This document shows, piece after piece, positions 33,302-42,128 of a stretch of DNA of 64,000 nucleotides. A model generated the notes under the pieces. The model did no database searches. It was not told where the DNA came from and worked only from the letters and a program-made list of their open reading frames with translations. This DNA comes from Paragorgia papillata. Its lineage: Eukaryota; Cnidaria; Anthozoa; Scleralcyonacea; Coralliidae. Location of the stretch: NCBI GenBank assembly GCA_035771165.1, contig JAWNZC010000259.1:357501-421500 (forward strand), read 5' to 3'. How positions within the stretch are numbered: position 1 is the stretch's first letter; every line of letters starts with the position of its first letter. The translations under genes and the position numbers were made by a program.

Positions 33302-35710
33302 TTACAAAAAAGGAACTTTTCTGGCCTTTGCAGAAGCAAAATCATTTGCCAGCTTTGAGAAGTCAAGCGAACGTAAAATGTCTGATTCCATACTCATCAG
33401 TGATAGAGCACTTAAGCGTGTCTGTCCCATCGTGCTACGCGAAACACTCTTTACACGTTTCAGTTTCGAGAATGAGCGCTCCCCCGTGCAATTGCTGACC
33501 ATCATGGTGAGATAAATACGCAAAGCAATTTCCACATTTGTGAAGGTTTCACTTAGCTCATTCTGTTTGAGATTGAGGAACATCAATAATTCAATGGACC
33601 TCTTCTTGTCCTCCTCTTGTGGAACTCTCATCTTCCGAACTTTTGCTCCAGGTTGCAACGGCTCAAAGAAGTAATAAACAAACTGGACGAGTTCGTTAGG
33701 GAAGGTTTCTTCTAAATCGTCTGGATAGGCTTCAACAAGCTTTCGGGCACCAGCCTTCACATCCTCGTCGCACATACTGCTAAGCTGCGAAAGGAAGCCA
33801 AATCTCTCGGAAACGGTCTTGTAGCCAGCGATTCTTTGTTTCAAAGCAGCACAGACGTGGTCGATAATTGCGAAAAACACTTCCACACGAAATTTGATGC
33901 CGCCCTGCAAAACTGTATCCTCCGCTGCACCTTCGTCGCCCTGGAAGATTCGTCGATTTCGTTTGCGGGTACGCCTTGAAGCATCTGCGTACTCACTATG
34001 GCCGCACCTTTCTACACCTTTCTTCTCATAATCGTTGAATTTCTCCCGGAGTTGCTCCACAAATATCAAAAGCGAATCCAGCAAATTTACAGCACAATTC
34101 AAGGGTAAACCGGCTTTCTGAAACGAACAACTTGTTTTCTGGAACTGTTGCAGTATGTCATTCCACAATTCAAGTAAAATTGCAGTTTCAAGCTTTTCAA
34201 GACGTTTGAGAAGCCCGGACACTTCGTTTCTTGTTTCTGCAGATTGTTCCAAGTCAGCTCCAATTTCTTCCAAGGCATTCTTGTTTTGCTCGTAGCCATT
34301 GCTCAGTGCTTTCACCGCATCACCTCGTGCTGACCAGCGTGTCTCCGACAAAGATTTGTCGACAGGCAGTCCCTCGAGATGCTTCTTTAGAATTGCCCAG
34401 CGATGAGTGGATCCGGAAAAGAAATTGTAGAGACTCTGAATCAGGTTAAACATTTCACTGCCCTCTGAACAAGCTTCTGCAGCGTGTTTTCCAACCAAAT
34501 TGAGCGAATGGGCAGAACAAGGAACATATTCGGCATATGGTGAACTTTTTCGAACGACAGCTTGCACTCCATTGTACTTTCCGCTCATGTTCGACGCGTT
34601 GTCGTACGACTGTCCACGACACAGTTCAATAGGAATGCCTTGCTCAGCCAGAAACTTCAGCAAGTGATCGGCAATTTGGGCTCCAGTGTGACCATACATG
34701 GGTAGAAATGTAAGGAATCGCTCGACAGGACCAGTAGATTTAACATATCGGATTGTTACTGTTAGTTGGTCAACGTGTGTTACATCCGGGGTGGAATCAA
34801 CAGATATAGAATAGTGGATCAACGATTTGACCTCTTCTACAATGGTGGAAAGAACTTCTTTGCCCATGAGTTCTATAACTTCTTCGCAAATCGACGAAGA
34901 CAAATAGGAAGCATGTCCTTTGCCTTGGTTGCCATGCATTTGGATGTGCTGGGCCAGAAAGGGGTCATATTCAGCCAAAAGCTCAACAATCCCCAAGTAA
35001 TTGCCGTTGTGTACCGAGCCAACCAGCTCATCTTTACCGCGAAAGGCTAGACCACTTTCGCACAAAAACTTAATAACGCTAACCAGTCGCTTCAGCAGCT
35101 CTCGACCATAAGACACTTCATCCTCGTATTGCTTAACCAATGCTGTATCAACGGTGCCCCCTCTCAACTTCCGTGTGCGCAGGGCAATCATAGCTTCGCG
35201 ATGGCCTGCTCTGTTTTCATGACTGGAGATCTGTTCACCCGCATGTTTCCAGTCGTTGTATCCGACGACAAACTGGGAACTGAATTTCGTAGACATTACT
35301 TTGCATGCAAAACAGTATATCCGTCCGGTTATCTTCGAGTAGCACAACCATTTGCGATCAATTTTCTCACCTGTGCGTGGAATTTTTGTGAAATATGAAA
35401 GCTGACAGTAGCGATCAATCTTTTCGCTTCCACACATTTTGGCTGACTCGCGAAATTTACCAATATTGTCAATATGTCGACAGTCATCACTTCCACGTGC
35501 AATCCAGAACTTACGCATATCATCAGGTAATATATCGGGCCAAGCACCAAGATCGTTTGGGAAATTGTGCCAGTGGCAGTCAGATGCTAACGGAGCTTGT
35601 TCAGACTGTTCTTTCGACTCTTTGTTATCCTTGGCCTCATCCCGAATGCATTCGGCTCCGGTTTCACTAACATCTTCATCAGCAGCCATAACAATGCCCT
35701 CAACGGCCAT
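33302..35710 (-). CDS. hAT-family transposase (DUF4371/hATC)
   Basis: An 802-codon open frame. About 118-172 is a TTF-type zinc finger (WLCYSKITGRIYCFACKVMS … H … H). About 215-300 is the DUF4371 start (FLCESGLAFRGKDE). The RNase-H-like core holds conserved acidic positions in SISVDSTPDVTHVDQ (about 301-315) and GQSYDNASNMSGKYNGVQA (about 366-384). The alpha-helical insertion includes LSETRWSARGDAV (about 454-466), and the hATC dimerisation block TGERSFSKLKRVKS is near 745-760. Family members cut and paste DNA with TIRs. No stop interrupts it. The ATG at 35710 is probably not the original start: a basic N-terminal segment lies upstream in another frame (35587-35952), separated by a one-base shift. 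So the original protein is truncated, but the catalytic part is whole. Confidence 0.92.
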   Translation of the reverse strand: MAVEGIVMAADEDVSETGAECIRDEAKDNKESKEQSEQAPLASDCHWHNFPNDLGAWPDILPDDMRKFWIARGSDDCRHIDNIGKFRESAKMCGSEKIDRYCQLSYFTKIPRTGEKIDRKWLCYSKITGRIYCFACKVMSTKFSSQFVVGYNDWKHAGEQISSHENRAGHREAMIALRTRKLRGGTVDTALVKQYEDEVSYGRELLKRLVSVIKFLCESGLAFRGKDELVGSVHNGNYLGIVELLAEYDPFLAQHIQMHGNQGKGHASYLSSSICEEVIELMGKEVLSTIVEEVKSLIHYSISVDSTPDVTHVDQLTVTIRYVKSTGPVERFLTFLPMYGHTGAQIADHLLKFLAEQGIPIELCRGQSYDNASNMSGKYNGVQAVVRKSSPYAEYVPCSAHSLNLVGKHAAEACSEGSEMFNLIQSLYNFFSGSTHRWAILKKHLEGLPVDKSLSETRWSARGDAVKALSNGYEQNKNALEEIGADLEQSAETRNEVSGLLKRLEKLETAILLELWNDILQQFQKTSCSFQKAGLPLNCAVNLLDSLLIFVEQLREKFNDYEKKGVERCGHSEYADASRRTRKRNRRIFQGDEGAAEDTVLQGGIKFRVEVFFAIIDHVCAALKQRIAGYKTVSERFGFLSQLSSMCDEDVKAGARKLVEAYPDDLEETFPNELVQFVYYFFEPLQPGAKVRKMRVPQEEDKKRSIELLMFLNLKQNELSETFTNVEIALRIYLTMMVSNCTGERSFSKLKRVKSVSRSTMGQTRLSALSLMSMESDILRSLDFSKLANDFASAKARKVPFL

Positions 35711-35952
35711 GGAGCTTTCAGCCTTTCACTGACCGAGTCCGAATGATCTTCATTTATGGCATTGGTTCTGGAAGTGGAAGGAGAGAAGGCATCGCCACTA
35801 CCTGGATTAGAGCTTGTCAAGTAAAATTGATCAAGACGGCGCATTTGCGCTTGCTCCTTCTTCTCTTGTTCTTCTCGCTGTTGTTTCTTCTTGCGTTTTT
35901 GGTGGCCAGACAAATAGTCAGTGCGGCCACTGTCTCTTTTGCGACCACTCAT
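35700..35952 (-). pseudogene. N-terminal part of the hAT transposase, out of frame
   Basis: Starts MSGRKRDSGRTDYLSGHQKR with a Lys/Arg/Gln-rich stretch (KKKQQREEQEKKEQ). Then RRLDQFYLTSS, which resembles the leader of ZMYM1/TTF-type hAT proteins. It runs out of frame near 35700-35720 relative to the 802-codon frame. One indel there would fuse the two. Confidence 0.7.
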
Positions 35953-36597
35953 GGCGAATGGCGATTGACAAATACAACCGGAGTTGTATTTGTGCTACAA
36001 CCCGAGGCGAAACATATCAGTTCGGCCTCGGGGGAGAACTGCTTTCGGTGCTCCTACTCGCTTGTCGCTATGGTGCAAGGCACGCGTCCAGCAGCTCGGA
36101 TTACATATAACATATTGAACGCGCCGACACGTTTTGCGGACATTTCTCGCAAACGACCTCTAGGAAGCCAGACAAGTGTAAGTTGAAAAGTCGTAAACAT
36201 CTTGATTAGAACAACAGTGACGTTTGTGACACGAAACTATCAATATGATTGGAGCGAAGAGCCTGAATAATATCGAGATTATCTTTCCCAAAGTTTATGA
36301 AAGCGGGATGAATTAAATACAAATATTATTCGGAGTTAGAGAGCTCCATATGGCGTTTCAGCTACATCATACATGTACTAGAGTATTGGTAGGACCGTAA
36401 TTAGTTTTTATATCTTAAAGGTAGGTGTATATTATCACGTGCAATACTCTAGTCTCTATGACTCTATCAAATCTCTGCTTAGAACTAAAAAAATTGGCTT
36501 TGCGAAGCGCGGGGCCCCTCAAACCGCGGGGCCCCTGGCACCTGCCCATACTGCCCACCCCCCCCCCCCCCCCCCTTGATCCGCCACTGACGATCGT

Positions 36598-36900
36598 TCG
36601 CTTGTTCGAAGAGAAAGGAAAATATTTCTTTACCGATAAAAAGGTCCAACCTGTTTTACAAAGCTCTCGACAAAGCTTTTCGCTAAATCGTCAACCGAGT
36701 GATTTGACGAGTGTTTTATATACTGTATATGTATGCCCGCTTCGTCGGCAGTGATCGACTCAGCCGCTCCGGCCGGAGTTGTACTTTCTGCCAGGAATTT
36801 TGTTTTATCTACCTCGACCTTGTATTTTGTAACCAGGCTATAGCCCGCTTTGTCGAGGTCGTGCATGTGCTATATTATTTCTTGTTAATTTTCATCTTAG
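36598..36900. other. No gene recognised
   Basis: Flank of the hAT element. A 78-codon minus frame (36630-36866) has no recognisable domain, although its composition is not obviously random. It includes CTCGACCTTG…CGAGGTCG inverted words. Confidence 0.35.
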
Positions 36901-37235
36901 CTTGTGTTTATATGAGAGCCGAGCCAGACTGATCTCGATTACCCGGGCTGGCTGGGTTTTTCCCATGAATCGTAAACACGATAGACCGGTCTGGCTCGCC
37001 TACCCGGGCTGGCATTAAAAGCTTCGTACACGCGACAAAATTTGTTTTTATCAGTTTTTTCCCACATATTAACAATTCACAAGTTCTGCTTGTTCATGTA
37101 TTGTACAGTTCATATAAAAAACAATGAGACTTCGTTTCTTACCAGAACTGATAAATTACGCAATTAGCAGAACAAGCAAGCCAGCCTAGCCCTTCTCATG
37201 CAAACACAATAAAAATCATCTCGGCAAAGCGGGCT
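36901..37235. mobile_element. GCTAGCCCG-family MITE
   Basis: Left TGTGTTTATATGAGAGCCGA and right CTCATGCAAACACAATAAAA with GCGGGCTAGC. Several CTGGCTCG / CCCGGGCTGG words lie between. Same family as 16279-16511, more degraded. Confidence 0.55.
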
Positions 37236-37253
37236 AGCTAATAATAGTTTTAA

Positions 37254-37743
37254 CTGTCGAACTTTTTAAAATACTGAATTGGATTCCGATACACAGTCTC
37301 ATTAAATTAAGAAAACTAATTCTGGTGTTCAGTGTACTAAAGAACAAAGCTCCATCGAACTTGTACGACCTATTCCAACTCGTTAAAGAAACACATAGCG
37401 TAAACACAAGATCATCATTAACAGATCTGAAAATTCCTAAAGTCTCAACCGAGTTTGGAAAAACAAAAATTTCGTACAGTGGAGCTATGTTGTTTAACTC
37501 TCTACCAGACTACTTAAAAGACACTGAGAGAACCACCATATCTACATTTAAAAAAGAATTAAAATTTTTTTTTTTAAAACAAAACAATAATGTGCTTCAC
37601 CTAGAAGAATTTGCATGCGTATCTTGTAAATATAAACTAACCTGTAATTGCATAACACACTAATTAATTGATACTAACTTTACACCCAACTGAAGGCCAT
37701 CTGGCGGAATACATTTCATGTAAAAGATGTTTATACCTTCACT

Positions 37744-37790
<47 letters not shown>

Positions 37791-37793
37791 GTA
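37254..37793 (+). mobile_element. LINE 3' end with (TTA)n tail
   Basis: Coding for a LINE C-terminus: LNWIPIHSLIKLRKLILVF upstream of FSVLKNKAPSNLYDLFQLVK and SGAMLFNSLPDYLKDTE, ending at TAA near 37661. After about 80 bp come AATAAAG and a (TTA)n tail (37755-37790). 5' truncated. Similar 'LF-N-LP' C-termini occur in the other two LINEs here. Confidence 0.85.
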
Positions 37794-39445
37794 AATTGTC
37801 GGTATTTTTACTGTTTTGAATTATTTCTTGTGTTCAATTATTTGTTGTATTTTGGGTCTGCTGTGTATGATTATTAATTATGTGTTACAGAAGTACAGAA
37901 CGTCGAGAAATCGATTAAACAAGTTAGCAACGTGCACATGTACACTATTTGAAATTTTACTGTTTTTAAACTAACCAATCAGATGACGAGTTTCATCGGA
38001 GTTTCCCAGAGCCTCCGATTCTTGGTGATGACCAAAAGGATCACAGGCTCTGGGTACGAGATTACTGAAAAGGATAACTCAAAAGGACCCGTCTTTCCGC
38101 GACTTTTCCAAAATTTATGTCGCCCAACTCACAACATAACTCCTAACCTTAATCTTAATCAGAAATCTGGTTTACCCCCTAGCTTTTTGGAAAAACATAT
38201 TTGACGACATATTTTGGAAAAGGAGCGAAAGGACTGGACACTTCCCTTTCTGGGTAATAATTCCATGTCCTACATAACCCAAGTACTTCATGAAAGCCTT
38301 ACCCCAACACACAACCTAACCTAAGGATGGCAATTCGTGTAAATAGGACATGGACGTATAACCCCTTTCTGGTAGTTGTAGTCACGAAATATAGCAAAAT
38401 ATATGTAAATCTCTTTTGTTGATTGGCGCCGGTCATAGGTTATATTCGTCGAAGTTTAGCGGTTTCGTGTCCCGCCGCTTCGCCTAATTAATTTGTTGTT
38501 TTTAATGGGCCAACTGTCAATGTTTTCAAGTGTTAATTCGTTGCGCGCGTCTAAAGACAAAGCGGACATTTTTGCCCAAAATGTTAAGCCTTAATTAAAT
38601 TCCTAGATCGAGGGATCATGACTCAAAGGGACCCGTCATGAGATATTTCAAAATATCCAAAAAGTGAAATGAAAGTATGTAGTGTGCTGCGTAGGCACTA
38701 GGCAGTGTTGAAATACAAATCGAAATATAGTAAGATAAAAGTAGCGTGCGTGCTGTGTGAGCAGTACTGGTGTTCAACAGTTACACTGCCTACGCAGCAG
38801 TCAGCATGCTAATTTTATTTCTTTATATATAGTTGCGAGTGTTTTACTCGGAAAATATTCGGTCACATATTTTCCATATCCTCACCAGTAACGTCATTTA
38901 TCGCTTTTTGAATCCTATAATAAAAAGAAAATTACACGGTGGCTTGAAAATATGAATTTTATCTTCTTGTGGTGAACTCGAAGATAATCCATATCGTCGC
39001 ACCACCGTGTAATATCCTCTTCCTTAGATCACTAAGGTTATATTTCAGATTTGAGATTGTGACGAGATGTCAGTCCAGCCGAAATAACCTTTTCCGCAAT
39101 ATGATAAAGTACTATAGTACTCAATATTGATACAAGCCCTGTAATTTTTCATTCAGAACTAATTGAGTACTTCCCAATTATTAACCAATTAGAACGGCGT
39201 TTTTTCTATGCTTCGTTGTGATTTGGCCAAATAAAAGCTTGACAAACCAATGAACGCCTCGCTACTATTTTTACGTATTCTTGATTGGTGACGAACGGAA
39301 ATGGCTTGGCAAACCTTGGAAAACATTTCCCCTTCGAACATTTGTGACAGGAAAAGTGGAGTAAAACAAGTAGTTAGACGATGTTTGTGCTATATTCGAA
39401 GCATTTTGTTTTCGTAAAGATTACAGTAGCTGTTTATTCACTGTA
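37794..39445. other. Upstream region of the phosphatase gene; repeat scraps
   Basis: Contains the inverted partner of 30685-30755 at 37985-38066. A block at 38690-38800 (ACTGCCTACGCAGCA, AAATCGAAATATAGTAA) also occurs inside the hAT at 18765-18830. An inverted pair ATTACACGGTGG / CCACCGTGTAAT lies at 38932-39013. No coding sequence; a promoter for 39446 should lie at its right end but no TATA box is evident. Confidence 0.5.
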
Positions 39446-40815
39446 ATGGGGAGTTCTTATTCACGAAAACGCGTCCACGACCATGTCAACGATGTGAATC
39501 AAACCTCACAACCCAGGAATGAGGATAGAGGACACTCAGGACAGGGTATTAAAACTCTCGAAGGCAGTGGTCAGAACCAAAGCCTACATTCGTTTACAGG
39601 GAATTTACATACTAACGGGGAAACCGCTTCTTGTACTCTTCGTCGAAACAGTCGCAACTCGCAACATAGCACCGAACTTTTGAACGCATATGTCGAGGAC
39701 GATTATGACTTGGGGGGAAGTTCAGTGGTCGGCGATCGGTTGTGTCATTACACAAGAGATTCAACTATTCCAGTTTGCTTCGAGCAACAACCTAAGTTAC
39801 TCTCTTCCATTCCAGACGATGAATGCGAGGACATTACCCTTGTGGAAAGTTACGAGGACAAGAATCAGAATTTTGAGGATGATATTGTTGTATCATATTC
39901 TTCACACAGGCGAGATCATCTTTCAACTTCCGAGGTCATATCTCTGCAGACAGGAGAAGATATTGACTTAATGACTGTTCATGAACTCTACAACTGCCTG
40001 AACGATGGCACGATGAATGCCTATATCATGGATCCCTTTTATATCTTAATGCTGGACATTCGGGGGCGAGAGAAATATGACACTTCGCATATTGTTACTG
40101 CTCAGCCTTCTGATGTCATCTACACTGAACTTGTGTTAATGTTCAACTATGGTTACGTTGGTGGTAGGACCAGTTTAAGGGATTTCACTATGGTGGTTAT
40201 ATATGGAATTATACAGCTTCAAGAGATTTGGAATTTGGAATACCCAGTTTGCTCAAGGGCGGATACGAGGCGTTCCACAACCAGTATCCCTTCCTATGCT
40301 CAAGCATTCGTGTTACTGATGAGCAAGAACGGAAAAAGTATCTTCAGGCATACCCATCTGAGATTATCGAAGGCAAATTGTACCAAGGGAGGGGCGATCA
40401 AGCAACATGCAAGATTGTGATTAAGAATCTAATGGTAACACACATAATTAATGTGTGCACGGAACACCCTAATGCTTTTCCAAATGAAGTTTCTTACTTA
40501 AATGTAAATATTGAGGATTTAAATTCATCATGTTTGAAGACGTATTTTGCAAAGTGTTATGAGTTCATGAAGAATGCATTAGATTCTGGTGGCTGTGTCT
40601 TGGTCCATTGCAATCTGGGGATGAGTCGTAGCTCTACGATATCATTGTCCTATCTTATGGAATCTCGTCACTGGAACCTAAAGGAAGCTTATGAGTTCAT
40701 GAAATCCAAAAGACAAGCTGTGAAACCGAATCGTGGTTTTCTTCGGCAATTGTGTGATTTTGAAGAAGAGATATTAGGCAAGAAAGTGACAGACCCTGAT
40801 GACATCTGGTTTTAA
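39446..40815 (+). CDS. STYXL1: STYXL1-like rhodanese/dual-specificity phosphatase, apparent frameshift
   Basis: Single-exon gene. The first frame (39446 to about 40208) starts MGSSYSRKR and has a low-complexity Ser/Asp-rich region to about residue 170. A rhodanese/CH2-like domain follows (MLDIRGREKYDTSHIVTAQ, about 202-220; FTMVVIYG, about 247-254). The second frame (open through 40228 to TAA at 40815) continues it: FGIPSLLKGGYEAF, then a DSP domain with NIEDLNSS (likely general acid Asp) and the full signature VHCNLGMSRSST (Cys codon 40609-40611). It ends NRGFLRQLCDFEEEILGKK. The two frames meet at about 40205-40212; one missing base there (an error or real mutation) explains the break. Order of domains and C-terminus resemble STYXL1 (MK-STYX), a pseudophosphatase in mammals; MAP-kinase phosphatases are the alternative. 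N-terminal MGSSYS fits a myristoylation site. Lack of introns could mean a retrocopy, but no target duplication or poly(A) was seen. Confidence 0.72.
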
Positions 40816-41076
40816 AGAACAGTCATTCTGGTATAGTGATATTTCTATTTTTTTTAGTTAGTTTCAATTCTTTCATGCACAGTAATGTTTTGCTTTCTAA
40901 ATTTTTTAATTTCCAGTATAAATTATTTGTATATGTATAATATTGTGAGCCCAGAAATTTTAAATGATGTAATGTACATTATAAGTCAAATCTGTTATCA
41001 GTCAAATCCAAGCATGTCCATCTCAATCCCCACACTCCAAGGCAAAATTTTTCAAATGTGTAATATTACATTTTAT
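40816..41076. other. 3' flank of the phosphatase gene
   Basis: T-rich, presumably 3' UTR. No AATAAA clearly placed and no repeat. Confidence 0.4.
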
Positions 41077-41700
41077 TACCGTATTTTCTGGGCGATAACC
41101 TGCAGGTTATCTGTTAATTTTGCTAGGAAACATAATTAGTGCGGGTAATAGGGTGGTGCGGGTAATCTGTTGAATTCTTAAAACGATGCCATCACGAAGA
41201 CCAGAGACCAAGGATTCTACTTTCATCTTTCAACTACTGGTACTGTACTTTTTTTTAAATTTTGTGGTCCCAAACCAAGGGAGCAAGCCAGACTGACCTG
41301 TATTTCTTCTTCTTTGTTCGGCGTTCCTTTCATTTATATTCAGCCATTTTGAATAATGCGGTATATTCATTGGCGTATCGCAGGCGCGTGCTACGGCCCG
41401 GTTATTTCATTTTCGGAACGTGCTCAGGTTTCCTTCAGCCCCGTAGCCCACGCTTGCGATACGCTAATGATATTATTATACCTGTACCGCATTATGCAAA
41501 ATGGCCGAATATAAATGAAGGAACGCCGAACAAAGAAGAAATACAAGTCAGTCTGGGGTGCTCCCTTGCCCAAACCTATTATTAGCAGCTGCGGGTTATC
41601 CGACGGTGCGGGTAATACGCTGATTTATTTTTCCAAAAGTGACATTTTTGTTGCTGTGCGGGTTATACGCCATGCGGGTTATCACCCAGAAAATACGGTA
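41077..41700. mobile_element. TA-flanked MITE (TACCGTATTTTCTGGG) with a nested MITE
   Basis: Left TACCGTATTTTCTGGGCGAT and right complement (ACCCAGAAAATACGGTA). Both sides contain GCGGGTAAT / GCGGGTTAT repeats. TA at both ends fits Tc1/mariner-type (pogo-like) elements. It is split by the element at 41276-41568. Confidence 0.82.
41276..41568. mobile_element. Nested MITE with arms of about 130 bp
   Basis: Left CAAGGGAGCAAGCCAGACTG … TATTTCTTCTTCTTTGTTCG and its inverted copy at the right end pair for most of their length. About 45 bases are left as a centre. Nearly the whole element can fold back. Confidence 0.85.
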
Positions 41701-41834
41701 TATGGAGAAGCTACAGTACTAGCAACTAAAACACTTGTAGAATCCATATTTGGCTACATCCAGGAACCGAGTGGTGTATTTCTCATACGTAACCCTCATG
41801 AGTGACATATCGACAAGTCAAAATTTATGCCTTT

Positions 41835-41960
41835 TGCTGTATGGTATTGTATGGTGTGATATCGTATGGTATTGTATGGTGTGGTATGGTGTGGTGTGCT
41901 ATGGCATTGTATTTGTATCGTGTATTCTATTGCATTACATTGTACTGTATTGCATTGCCT
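41835..41960. repeat. Degenerate (TATGG/TATTG)n array
   Basis: Imperfect 5-bp units such as GTATG GTATT GTATG GTGTG, T/G-rich on the plus strand. Confidence 0.75.
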
Positions 41961-42128
41961 TGGTTATGTGTTTTGGTCAGCACTCAACATAACAGGGGTC
42001 AGGGGACATTGACCTCTGACTTTTGTGATTTGACCACCTAAAATCAGTTACATCAGGTCAGCATGACTGGTCAAATTTTTTCAACAACCAAACTTATTTT
42101 CTTGAGTCAAGGAGAGAATACGTTGTTT

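Larger units (their letters stand above)
33144..36589 (-). mobile_element. hAT transposon (ZMYM1/TTF-finger type), near complete
   Basis: Terminal inverted repeats CAGTGGCGGATCAAG at 33144-33158 and complement at 36575-36589 are perfect over 15 bp. The 8-bp target duplication ACGATCGT (33136-33143 and 36590-36597) is perfect. Subterminal GCGGGGCCCCTGGCAC motifs occur near both ends, and a C18 run precedes the right end. It carries a long transposase ORF on the minus strand. Sharp ends and an undamaged target duplication mean a recent insertion. Confidence 0.95.

Noticed and set aside
40158..40211. Short intron (about 53 bp, GTAGGA…TACAG) to explain the phosphatase frame change
   Set aside because: It would remove the conserved rhodanese strand FTMVVIYG; a one-base indel is simpler.
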